From Sphaerisporangium corydalis (GTDB lineage: Bacteria; Actinomycetota; Actinomycetes; Streptosporangiales; Streptosporangiaceae): a stretch of 47,501 bases of DNA. The position numbers and the translations under genes were made by a program. Numbering within the stretch: position 1 is the stretch's first letter; every line of letters starts with the position of its first letter. Where the stretch lies: positions 1-47,501 of the forward strand of contig NZ_JANZYP010000076.1 in NCBI RefSeq assembly GCF_025506355.1. The letters run 5' to 3'. The notes under the pieces were generated by a model that was not told where the DNA came from, searched no databases, and saw only the letters and a list, made by a program, of their open reading frames with translations. This document shows, in pieces, positions 24,122-31,671 of the stretch.

Positions 24122-26944
24122 TCAGGGCAGGGTCCACTTCTGGCCGGCGCCGGTGCCGCAGTCCCGGATGGCGATCGGGGTGGCGTCGGCGGTGCTCGCT
24201 CCGGTCACGTCCAGGCATCTGGCGGACTGGGGGTTGCGCAGGGTGCCGTCGCTTTGGGCGGCCCAGTTCTGGGCGGCGGAGCCGTTGCAGGTCCAGATCT
24301 GGACCTTGGTGCCGTTGGCGGTGGCGCCTCCGGCGACGTCCAGGCATTTGCCGAGGGCCTTGAGCACTTGGCCGGTGACGGTCCAGGTCTGGGCGGCGGT
24401 GCCGTTGCAGCCGTACAGCTGGACCTGGGTGCCGTCGGTGGTGGCGGCGCCCGCGACGTCCAGGCACTTGCCCGCCAGCCCCTTCACCGGACCGGTGCGC
24501 GACGCCGCGGCGGCCAGGGTGAAGGCGTCGAGGTCGTACAGCGCCCCGGCACCGCCCTTGAACACCAGGTACAGCGTCGTGGTGGCGGCCGGACCGTTCG
24601 ACAGGTTCGCGGTGACGTTCTGGAACGTCTCCCAGCCGCCCGTCACCGGCACCGCCACCGAGCCGAGCAGGGTGCCCGTGGCGGACCCGGCCCGCACCTC
24701 CAGCGTGCCGCCCACGCCCGCGGACGAGACCCGCGCGGTGAGGGAGGTGGCGCCTTCCAGCAGGTAGGGCTGGAACGCGATCCAGTCACCGTTCTCGATG
24801 TTGCCGACGGTCTTGCCGCCCTCGGCGCCCGCGTGGGTGATCTGGTCCACCCCGGAGGAGGAACCGTAGTGCTCGGCCTGGCGGTGGCGCGGCTGCAGGG
24901 TCGCCTGCGCCGTCCCCTTCAGGCCGCCCGCGTCGGTGTAGTCGGCGGCCAGGACGCCGAAGGTGTTGGCGTCGGTGGAGTGCTCGCCGTCGACCTGCGT
25001 CGTGATCGTGCCCGAGCAGCCGGTCTTGGAGGTCATCGCGTGGGCGTGCTGGTCATGGCCCAGCAGGTACGTCACCGTGACCTTCGAGCAGTCGACGGCA
25101 CCGTCCTCGGGGTCGGTGACCGTCACCGCGTACGAGACCGTGTCGCCGAAGGTGAACAGCTGGCCGTTCTTCGGCGAGGTGAACGTGACGGACGGCGCGG
25201 TGTTGCCCACCGTCACGATCACGCTCGCCGTGCCGGTCGCGCCCTGGTTGTCGGTGACCGTCAGCGTGGCGGTGCGGGAGCCGGCGGTCGTGTAGGCGTG
25301 CGAGGGGTTGGCCGCGGTCGAGGTGCCGCCGTCGCCGAAGGCCCACGCGTAGGTCAGCGGGCCGCCCTCGGGGTCGGAGGAGCCGGCCGAGGAGAAGTTC
25401 ACCGTCAGCGGCGGCTGGCCCGAGGTGCGGTCGGCCGCGGCCTTCGCGGTCGGCGCCCGGTTGCCGCCGGCGATGTACTCGATGCGGTACAGGGCCGAGT
25501 TGGCGTCGCCGCCGAAGTAGCCGGTGCCGTAGTCCAGGACGTACAGCGCGCCGTCGGGGCCGAACGCCATGTCCATGACCTGCTTGCCGCTGAACGGGAA
25601 CGCGCCGATCGCGCCGCGCGACCCGTTCGACCCGACCTCGACCGTCTTGATCCATCCCCTGCCGAACTCGCCGGCGAAGAACACCCCGTCCAGCGCCTGG
25701 GGGAACTTCACGGGGGAGTTCAGCGCGGCGTCGTAGTGGTAGACCGGCCCGCCCATGGGCGACTCGGAGCCGCCGCCGAACTCCGGCGGTGAACCGGAGT
25801 CGCCGCCGTACTTGATCCAGGCCGCCTTCGGCGCCGGCAGCGTGGGCCTGCCGGTGTTGCGGAACGAGTTGTTCGCCGGCCCCGCCGCGCAGTTGTACTT
25901 GGCCCCGGAGGTACCGGTGGCGAAGTCGTACTCGTTGTAGGTCTCGGCGGTGGTGTTGTCACCGGTGCAGTACGGCCAGCCGTAGAAGCCCGGACCGGTG
26001 ATCCGGTTGAACTCCACCTGGCCGCCCGGGCCCCGGGTGGCGCTGGCGGCGCCCGCGTCAGGGCCGTAGTCGCCGAGGTAGACGACGCCGGTGGCCTTGT
26101 CCACGCTCAACCTGAACGGGTTGCGGAAGCCCATCGCGTAGATCTCGGGCCGGGTGGCCGCCGTGCCGGGCGCGAACATGTTCCCCGAGGGGATCGAGTA
26201 GGTCCCGTTGTCGTTCACCTTGACGCGCAGCACCTTGCCGCGCAGGTCGTTGGTGTTGGCCGAGGTGCGCTGCGCGTCGTAGGCGGGGTTGCGGTTGGCG
26301 CGCTCGTCGATCGGGTCGTACCCGTCGGAGTCGAACGGGTTGGAGTCGTCACCCGTGCTCAGGTACAGGTTGCCGGCCGCGTCGAAGTCGATGTCGCCGC
26401 CGACGTGGCAGCAGATGCCCCGGTCGGCCGCCACGTCCAGGATCTTCACCTCGCTGCCCGACTGGATCTTCCAGTCCGCGGTGAGGGTGAAGCGGGACAG
26501 CCGGTTGACGCCCTGCCACGCCGACCAGTCGGAACCGGTGGCGGGGGCGTCGCCGGCCGGGGTGGTCAGCGGGGGCGCGTAGTACAGGTAGATGCGCCGG
26601 TTGGTGGCGAAGGCGGGGTCCACGCCGACGCCCTGCAGCCCCTCCTCGTCGTGGTTGTACACCGCCAGCTTGCCGACCACGGCGGTGGTGCCCGCCGCGT
26701 CGGTGCGCCGGAGCGTGCCGTCGCGCGCGGTGTGGACGACAGAGCGGTCCGGCAGCACGGCGAGCGACATCGGCTCGCCGGCCTCCTCGACGCCCTTGGC
26801 CAGGGTCACCTGCTGGTAGTCGGCCGGGTTCACGACGACGGCGTTCGCGGCCGGGGCGCCGGCGGCGAGGACGAACGCCGTCCCGCCGGTCGCCAGGAGG
26901 GCGGACAGTGCCACCCTGAGTGTTCGTCTGCTTCTGTCGTGCAC
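24122..26944 (-). CDS. Secreted PQQ sugar dehydrogenase-like propeller / PKD / CBM6 / ricin-B protein
   Basis: 940 aa. GTG 26944 follows GGAAGGG. Order: signal peptide (VALSALLATGGTAFVLAAGA); soluble glucose/sorbosone dehydrogenase beta-propeller (about 40-480) with EGLQGVGVDPAFATNRRIYL, DRGICCHVGGDIDFDAAGNL, AMGFRNPFRLSVDKATGVVY and FSGKQVMDMAFGPDGALYVL; PKD domain (about 493-580) with YAWAFGDGG; a further beta domain with a possible disulfide (SKTGCSGT); CBM6 (about 688-810) with VGNIENGDWIAFQ; and ricin-B (about 813-940). Propeller proteins of this type oxidise sugars with PQQ or bind them. It is first in a two-gene operon with the ThuA/DUF1080 protein, which may act on the 3-keto product. 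Its upstream region carries a phased box array (27284-27352). Confidence 0.9.
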   Translation of the reverse strand: MHDRSRRTLRVALSALLATGGTAFVLAAGAPAANAVVVNPADYQQVTLAKGVEEAGEPMSLAVLPDRSVVHTARDGTLRRTDAAGTTAVVGKLAVYNHDEEGLQGVGVDPAFATNRRIYLYYAPPLTTPAGDAPATGSDWSAWQGVNRLSRFTLTADWKIQSGSEVKILDVAADRGICCHVGGDIDFDAAGNLYLSTGDDSNPFDSDGYDPIDERANRNPAYDAQRTSANTNDLRGKVLRVKVNDNGTYSIPSGNMFAPGTAATRPEIYAMGFRNPFRLSVDKATGVVYLGDYGPDAGAASATRGPGGQVEFNRITGPGFYGWPYCTGDNTTAETYNEYDFATGTSGAKYNCAAGPANNSFRNTGRPTLPAPKAAWIKYGGDSGSPPEFGGGSESPMGGPVYHYDAALNSPVKFPQALDGVFFAGEFGRGWIKTVEVGSNGSRGAIGAFPFSGKQVMDMAFGPDGALYVLDYGTGYFGGDANSALYRIEYIAGGNRAPTAKAAADRTSGQPPLTVNFSSAGSSDPEGGPLTYAWAFGDGGTSTAANPSHAYTTAGSRTATLTVTDNQGATGTASVIVTVGNTAPSVTFTSPKNGQLFTFGDTVSYAVTVTDPEDGAVDCSKVTVTYLLGHDQHAHAMTSKTGCSGTITTQVDGEHSTDANTFGVLAADYTDAGGLKGTAQATLQPRHRQAEHYGSSSGVDQITHAGAEGGKTVGNIENGDWIAFQPYLLEGATSLTARVSSAGVGGTLEVRAGSATGTLLGSVAVPVTGGWETFQNVTANLSNGPAATTTLYLVFKGGAGALYDLDAFTLAAAASRTGPVKGLAGKCLDVAGAATTDGTQVQLYGCNGTAAQTWTVTGQVLKALGKCLDVAGGATANGTKVQIWTCNGSAAQNWAAQSDGTLRNPQSARCLDVTGASTADATPIAIRDCGTGAGQKWTLP
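24124..24507. repeat. 384-bp ricin-B cassette, copy B
   Basis: Partner of 21940-22323. Protein changes between the copies are few (for example QSGRC/QSARC and GTGAQ/GTAAQ). The flanking CBM6 domains are clearly less similar. Confidence 0.9.
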
Positions 26945-27164
26945 GTGGAAGCCCTTCCGGTGCCTGGGGGGTGGCGCCCAGGCGGGCCGGCCTGGGCGTG
27001 GCTGACCGACCCGGCGCGCGTTTGGGGGGTTACGCGCGCCGGGGCGGTGATCAGGGGGGCCGTCAGGCCGGCGGACACCCGGCCGGGACGGCGCTCAGGT
27101 CAGGGATGGGGGGAGCGGGCGAGGCCGGCGCCGGGCGCCGGGCGGGGCGCGGGGCGGGCACCCG

Positions 27165-27185
27165 CGTCCTTCCTTCGGAAGGACG
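27165..27185. other. Stable 9-bp hairpin with TTC loop
   Basis: CGTCCTTCC (27165-27173), TTC, GGAAGGACG (27177-27185). In the leader of the leftward dehydrogenase-like transcript it would be about 220 nt upstream of the start; it may be an attenuator or stabiliser. Confidence 0.4.
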
Positions 27186-27283
27186 GCGGCGCCGCACGGG
27201 CCCGCGGACACTCGTGACCAGGACCATCGCGCAACACCTCCGCGCTGTTTCCGGAAAATTACGGCTCTGTATCCTCCGGAGCT

Positions 27284-27352
27284 CTTTCGCCGTGACTCTA
27301 AGTTCTTTCGTCACTATCGTCTAGTCTTTAGCTCGACTTTTCGGGACTTTAG
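27284..27352. promoter_or_regulatory. Array of CTTT(C/A)G boxes in helical phase
   Basis: CTTTCG at 27284 and 27305, CTTTAG at 27326, CTTTTCG at 27337 and CTTTAG at 27347 start 21, 21, 11 and 10 bp apart. Degenerate copies CTCTAAG (27296) and CTATCG (27314) roughly fill the two gaps. On the minus strand each reads C(G/T)AAAG. Arrays with 11-bp or 22-bp periods are how SARP and OmpR-family activators bind. It most likely serves the leftward secreted-protein operon. Confidence 0.5.
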
Positions 27353-27621
27353 TTGCGAAAAGCGTAAGTCCCGTTTTGTGAGGATCGTCCCGCCTGCGGT
27401 TTCATGCGCGTGGCCTATACCAGCGGCCTTCCGGGGGCGGTCCGCTCCGGGCGCGGGTCCGTCCGGGCGCGGCCCGGCCGGACGGCGGGAGCCGCCGCGG
27501 AGCCGGTCTCCGCGGGACCACAGGAGTAGAGCGAGGTCATCCGGATAGGGGTGAGGACGGCGTGTGGTCGGCGGGTCGGCGGTCTGAAGTAAACTTTCCT
27601 CTCCCGCAAGCGTGAAACGAC

Positions 27622-27641
27622 CACTCCCGAACCCGGGAGTG
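27622..27641 (+). other. Hairpin in the RNA helicase leader
   Basis: CACTCCCG (27622-27629), loop AACC, CGGGAGTG (27634-27641), perfect 8-bp stem about 140 nt upstream of the helicase start. TAAACT at 27589-27594 is a possible -10, giving a structured leader of about 180 nt. Confidence 0.5.
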
Positions 27642-27779
27642 ATCCTCGTGCGCCCAAAGGCACCGGGCCGGGGCGGGAAACGCGCCGGCCGGGGGCCCCG
27701 GCGGACGGGAGACACGCCGCGGCAGTGGAACATGGTGTCGACAGCGATCCATGTCCGTCCGTCAACGAGGAGCTCGATA

Positions 27780-29468
27780 ATGACCCCCAACGCCACCGAA
27801 GACACTTCAGGCTTCGCTGACCTGGGCCTGCGTCCCGAGCTCCTTCGCGCCCTGTCCGGTCTCGGGTACGAAGAGCCGACGCCGATCCAGCGCGAGGCGA
27901 TCCCGCCCCTGGTGGAGGGCCGCGACCTGCTCGGGCAGGCCGCGACCGGCACCGGCAAGACGGCCGCCTTCGCCCTCCCCATCCTGCAGGCCATGCCGGC
28001 GGGCGGCGGCCCCGGGTCGCCGATGGCCCTCGTCCTCGTGCCCACGCGCGAGCTCGCCGTCCAGGTCTCCGAGGCCATCCACCGCTACGGCCGCGAACTC
28101 GGCGCCCGCGTCCTGCCCATCTACGGCGGGCAGCCGATCGGGCGCCAGCTCAGGGAGCTGCAACGCGGGGTCGACGTCGTCGTCGCCACACCGGGCCGTG
28201 CCCTGGACCACATCGGCCGCAAGACCCTCCAGCTCGACGCCCTGCGCATCGTCGTCCTCGACGAGGCCGACGAGATGCTCGACATGGGGTTCGCCGACGA
28301 CATCGAGGCCATCCTCCAGGAGACCCCCGAGAAGCGGCAGACCGTCCTGTTCTCCGCCACGATGCCGCCGCGCATCAACTCCATCGCCCGCCAGCACCTC
28401 AACGACCCCGTGCGCATCCAGATCGAGCGCGAGACCGACGCCCCCGGCGAGTCCCCGCGCGTGCGCCAGAGCGCATACGTGGTGCCCCGGGCGTACAAGC
28501 CGACGGCGCTCGGGCGGGTGCTGGACGTCGAGGCCCCCGAGGCGGCCATCGTGTTCTGCCGCACCCGCGAAGAGGTCGACCAGCTCACCGAGACCATGAA
28601 CGGGCGCGGCTACCGCGCCGAGGCGCTGCACGGCGGCATGGGCCAGGAACAGCGCGACCGCGTCATGGCGCGGCTGCGCAGCGGCACGGCCGACCTGCTG
28701 GTGGCCACCGACGTGGCCGCGCGGGGGCTCGACATCGAGCAGCTCACCCACGTCGTCAACTACAACGTCCCCTCCGCCCCCGAGTCCTACGTCCACCGCA
28801 TCGGCAGGGTCGGGCGGGCCGGGCGCGAAGGCGTCGCCATCACCCTGGCCGAGCCCAGGGAACACCGCATGCTCAAGACCATCGAGCGGGTCACCAAGAG
28901 CAGGATCACCGTCGAGAAGGTCCCGACCGTCGCCGACCTGCGGGCCCGCCGGCTGGAGCTGACCCGCTCCGCGCTGGAGGAGAGCATCCTGGAGGACGAC
29001 CTGGAGCACTTCCGGGTCGTCGTCGACACCCTCGCCGACGAGTTCGACCTCGTCGAGATCGCGATGGCGGCCGTGAAGCTCGCCCACGAGGCCAGCGGGG
29101 CCGCCGCCGACGAGGAGGAGATCCCCGAGGTGCCGCTGCGCACCGAGCGCGAGGGCCGCGACGGGCGCGCGCGCCGCGAGCCCCCGGCGCGCGACGACCG
29201 GCGCGGGCGCGGGCCCTCCGGCGGGATGACCCGCATCTTCATCGGCGCGGGCCGCAGCGCCGGTGTCCGGCCGCAGGACCTGGTCGGCGCCATCGCCAAC
29301 GAGTCACGGCTCAGCGGGCGCGACATCGGCGCCATCGAGATCGCCGACCGCTTCTCCCTGGTCGAGGTCCCCGACAACGCGACCGACGAGGTCATCACCG
29401 CCCTCCGCCAGACCACCGTCAAGGGCAGAAAGGTCACCGTCCGCCGCGAACGCTTCGACTCCCGCTGA
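27780..29468 (+). CDS. deaD: DEAD-box RNA helicase, DeaD/CsdA type
   Basis: 562 aa. All helicase motifs are present in order: Q motif GYEEPTPIQREAIPPL, motif I AATGTGKT (K60), Ia PTRELAVQ, II DEAD (161-164), III SAT, IV IVFCRTREEVDQL, V ARGLDIEQL and VI YVHRIGRVGRAGREG. A charged, Arg-rich linker (about 455-482) leads to a C-terminal DbpA/CsdA-type RNA-binding domain (MTRIFIGAGRSAGVRPQDLV). It should remodel structured RNA in the cytoplasm, for example during ribosome assembly, cold response or mRNA decay. ATG 27780 has GAGGAG seven bases upstream; the upstream frame is open but non-homologous. The long structured leader is typical of self-regulated helicase mRNAs. Monocistronic. Confidence 0.95.
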   Translation: MTPNATEDTSGFADLGLRPELLRALSGLGYEEPTPIQREAIPPLVEGRDLLGQAATGTGKTAAFALPILQAMPAGGGPGSPMALVLVPTRELAVQVSEAIHRYGRELGARVLPIYGGQPIGRQLRELQRGVDVVVATPGRALDHIGRKTLQLDALRIVVLDEADEMLDMGFADDIEAILQETPEKRQTVLFSATMPPRINSIARQHLNDPVRIQIERETDAPGESPRVRQSAYVVPRAYKPTALGRVLDVEAPEAAIVFCRTREEVDQLTETMNGRGYRAEALHGGMGQEQRDRVMARLRSGTADLLVATDVAARGLDIEQLTHVVNYNVPSAPESYVHRIGRVGRAGREGVAITLAEPREHRMLKTIERVTKSRITVEKVPTVADLRARRLELTRSALEESILEDDLEHFRVVVDTLADEFDLVEIAMAAVKLAHEASGAAADEEEIPEVPLRTEREGRDGRARREPPARDDRRGRGPSGGMTRIFIGAGRSAGVRPQDLVGAIANESRLSGRDIGAIEIADRFSLVEVPDNATDEVITALRQTTVKGRKVTVRRERFDSR

Positions 29469-29495
29469 CCCACCCCCACCAACCACCCCCCACCC

Positions 29496-29611
29496 CGCCA
29501 GGTGACCGCTTTCATCTGTCCTGGCGCCTCCGTGAAAAGGTCCTCGCCTTCGGCTCGGGCAGTTTTTCCAAGGGCCTACCGGCCCGTCCGCTCCGGCCGC
29601 GTTCTCCCTCG
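29496..29611. repeat. Intergenic repeat, copy 1 (116 bp)
   Basis: Aligns to 29732-29847 without gaps at an offset of 236 bp. The last 89 bp (29523-29611) are identical; about six mismatches lie in the first 27 bp. The unit contains GGGCC-TACC-GGCCC, a small hairpin, and a run of five T. Confidence 0.85.
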
Positions 29612-29731
29612 CCCCGGCCTTGGGTCGCCTACCGGTCCCCGGGCTGGTCTGGATCGGCGCCGACGCGGTGGGAGGGGGTGCGGCGAATTCGGCGCCTTGT
29701 GCGGCGGCTGACCAGGCCGAATCCGGTACCT

Positions 29732-29847
29732 CGCCAGGTGGTCGCTTTCGTCGGGCCCGGCGCCTCCGTGAAAAGGTCCTCGCCTTCGGCTCGGGCAGTT
29801 TTTCCAAGGGCCTACCGGCCCGTCCGCTCCGGCCGCGTTCTCCCTCG
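29732..29847. repeat. Intergenic repeat, copy 2 (116 bp)
   Basis: Direct partner of copy 1. The boundary on both sides is sharp, indicating duplication of a discrete unit rather than shared background. Confidence 0.85.
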
Positions 29848-29937
29848 GCATCGCCTTGTGCGGCGGTCGGCACGTCGAACGCACGCTCGGGGCAGAGGTG
29901 GGCGCTAGGCCCAAGTAGCCGTCAGGCGGAGAAAATC

Positions 29938-29970
29938 GCCCGAGCCGAAGGCGAGGACCGTTCAGGACAG
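29938..29970. repeat. Inverted remnant of the intergenic repeat
   Basis: 22 bp (29938-29959) are the exact reverse complement of the core of copies 1 and 2. The following CAGGACAG (29963-29970) is the reverse complement of a sequence in copy 1 and overlaps the stop codon of the flavoprotein gene. Confidence 0.7.
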
Positions 29971-30975
29971 GGCGTTGACGGTGGTGGTGAAGAGGGCGGG
30001 GAGGTGGTGGGCGGCGGGGACGATGAGGCGGGCGGGGGCGGGATGGCGGCGGGCGGCAAGGAGGGCGCCGGTCAGCAGGCGGTGGCGGAACGACAGGCGG
30101 CGCCACGCCCCCTCGTACGCCTCAGGACGCCCGGCGCGCAGGCAGCCGACCAGCGCCCGCGCCGACAGCAGGCCGAGCGACACCCCCTCGCCGGTGAGCG
30201 CGTCCATGTACCCGGCGGCGTCGCCGACCAGCAGCACCCTGCCCGCGACGCGGCCGCGGACCCGCTGCCGCAGCGGCCCGGCGCCGCGCACCGAGGTCGC
30301 GACCGGCGCCTCCAGGCGGGCCAGCAGGCCAGGGAACCCCGCGAGATGCTCGTCGTAGCCCTGGCGTTCGGAGCTCAGCACCGCGACCCCGACGAGGTCA
30401 CCGCCCACCGGGGTCACGTACGCCTCGCCGCGCGCCGCCCAGTGCACCTCGACGAAGTCCGTCCAGGGGGCGACCCGGTAGTGCCGGCGCAGCCCGTACC
30501 GGCGCGGGGCGCGGCTCGGCAGCTCCAGCCCGAGCAGGGCGCGCAGCGGGGAGTGCAGCCCGTCGGCGGCGACCAGCCACCGGGCACGCATCCCGGCCGC
30601 CTCGACCGAGTCCGTGTGCTGCCGTACGTCGCCGACCCGCCCGTGGACGACCTTCACCCCCACCTCGGACGCGCGTTCGGCCAGGGCGGCGTGCAGGGTC
30701 GTACGGCGCACGCCGAGGCCGGTCCCCTCGCGGAACAGCGCCTGGGCGTGGTGCCGCTCGTCCAGATAGCTGATCCCGCGCAGCGGCCACCCCTCCACCC
30801 GCGCGCCGAGCGACCGCAGGGCGGCCACGCCGCTGGGCATCAGGCCCTCGCCGCACGCCTTGTCGACCGGGCCGGTCCGGGGCTCGACCACCACCGCCTC
30901 CATGCCGGCCATCGCGGCGTACACGGCGGTCGCCAGCCCGGCGGGCCCGCCCCCCGCGACCAGCACGTCGATCAC
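29962..30975 (-). CDS. FAD-dependent monooxygenase, SrsC-like
   Basis: 337 aa. The N-terminal Rossmann motif DVLVAGGGPAGLATAVYAAM binds FAD. PVDKACGEGLMPSG is typical of geranylgeranyl-reductase/phenol-hydroxylase-like flavoproteins, and GRVLLVGDAAGYMDALTGEG is the second FAD motif. The protein should be a flavin hydroxylase or reductase. It is third in a minus-strand run with a type III PKS and a methyltransferase-like protein. In S. griseus the matching third gene, srsC, hydroxylates alkylresorcinols to give quinone/hydroquinone phenolic lipids, so the same role is inferred. The start is GTG 30975, 74 bp after the preceding stop, with only a weak ribosome site. Its stop codon overlaps a repeat remnant. 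Confidence 0.88.
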   Translation of the reverse strand: MIDVLVAGGGPAGLATAVYAAMAGMEAVVVEPRTGPVDKACGEGLMPSGVAALRSLGARVEGWPLRGISYLDERHHAQALFREGTGLGVRRTTLHAALAERASEVGVKVVHGRVGDVRQHTDSVEAAGMRARWLVAADGLHSPLRALLGLELPSRAPRRYGLRRHYRVAPWTDFVEVHWAARGEAYVTPVGGDLVGVAVLSSERQGYDEHLAGFPGLLARLEAPVATSVRGAGPLRQRVRGRVAGRVLLVGDAAGYMDALTGEGVSLGLLSARALVGCLRAGRPEAYEGAWRRLSFRHRLLTGALLAARRHPAPARLIVPAAHHLPALFTTTVNALS

Positions 30976-31049
30976 GCCCGCGCCCCGTTCACGCGGTCGT
31001 TCCGGTCATGGTCGTACCGGGGGCCGGACGACGGACGGTTCTCGGTGGG

Positions 31050-31607
31050 TCATGCCTTCGCCTCGCTCGCGGGGACGGTTCCTGGGTCGTCGGACAGGGA
31101 GGCCAGTGCCGTCTCCTCGCAGCGGATGCGGACCACCATCAGCGCGGCGTTGAGCACCGTGAAGGTCAGCGCCGTCACCCACGCGCTGTGGACCAGCGGC
31201 AGGGCCGCCCCCTCCACCGCCACCGCGACGTAGTTCGGATGGCGCAGCCACCGCAGCCGGTACGGCCCGCGCCTGACCAGGGTGAGGCCCGGCACCACGA
31301 TGACCTCAGTGTTCCACTGCGGGCCGAGTGAGGTGATGCACCACCAGCGCAGGGCCTGGGCCGCGACGACCAGGCCGAGCATCGGCCAGCCCAGGGCCGC
31401 GACGAAGGGGCGGTCCGCAAGCACGGGCTCCAGCAGGCAGGCGGCGAGCAGGCCGGTGTGCAGGGCGACCATCCAGGGATAGTGGCCGCGCCCGAACACC
31501 TGGCCTCCCCGATCGAGGCTCCAGCGTGCGTTCCGGCGCGCGACCACCAGTTCGGCGAGACGTTCCACGCCGACGAGCAGGACGAGTATCAGGTACCAGG
31601 ACGACAT
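31050..31607 (-). CDS. Isoprenylcysteine carboxyl-methyltransferase-like membrane protein, SrsB-like
   Basis: 185 aa with about four membrane helices (SSWYLILVLLVGVERLAELV, MVALHTGLLAACLLEPVLA, ALGWPMLGLVVAAQALRWW, then a C-terminal helix). The ICMT family signature is visible: GPQWNTEVIVVPGL, RRGPYRLRWLRHPNYVAV (with RHPNY contacting S-adenosylmethionine) and the final EETAL. I use Met at 31607, where family sequence begins (MSSWYLIL); the frame is open to an ATG at 31664 without clear ribosome site. It lies between the type III PKS and the flavoprotein on the same strand. In the srs pathway the middle gene product O-methylates the phenolic lipid, which suits a membrane methyltransferase acting on a hydrophobic product. 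Confidence 0.86.
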   Translation of the reverse strand: MSSWYLILVLLVGVERLAELVVARRNARWSLDRGGQVFGRGHYPWMVALHTGLLAACLLEPVLADRPFVAALGWPMLGLVVAAQALRWWCITSLGPQWNTEVIVVPGLTLVRRGPYRLRWLRHPNYVAVAVEGAALPLVHSAWVTALTFTVLNAALMVVRIRCEETALASLSDDPGTVPASEAKA

Positions 31608-31671
31608 GCCCTGAGACGATACGGGTCCGCCGATGAGAGCGACAGCCGAGGACGGCGACGGCATGTCGCCG

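Larger units (their letters stand above)
26945..27779. other. 835-bp non-coding regulatory interval
   Basis: It lies between the dehydrogenase-like gene (leftward) and the RNA helicase (rightward). From left to right it holds GC-rich leader sequence, a 9-bp-stem hairpin (27165-27185), a possible short leftward ORF from ATG 27227, a palindrome TTTCCGGAAA (27248-27257), an AT-rich phased box array (27284-27352) and the helicase leader with a hairpin (27622-27641). No convincing full-length gene was seen. Confidence 0.6.
29469..29961. other. Non-coding interval filled by a duplicated repeat
   Basis: 493 bp between the helicase and flavoprotein stops (convergent). It holds two direct 116-bp repeat copies and a short inverted remnant. 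Open frames across it on the minus strand only reflect the repeat and are not supported as genes. Confidence 0.7.

Noticed and set aside
24062-25792. 576-codon plus-strand frame opposite the dehydrogenase-like gene
   Set aside because: Gly/Val/Arg-rich shadow without domain features. The opposite strand has signal peptide, propeller, PKD and lectin motifs.
27314-28078. 254-codon minus-strand frame at the helicase start
   Set aside because: It is antisense to the helicase N-terminus and lacks a recognisable domain or ribosome site.
29304-29873. Minus-strand frame containing two repeated peptide blocks
   Set aside because: The repetition comes entirely from the 116-bp DNA repeat, and the frame continues antisense into the helicase gene. 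There is no ribosome site.
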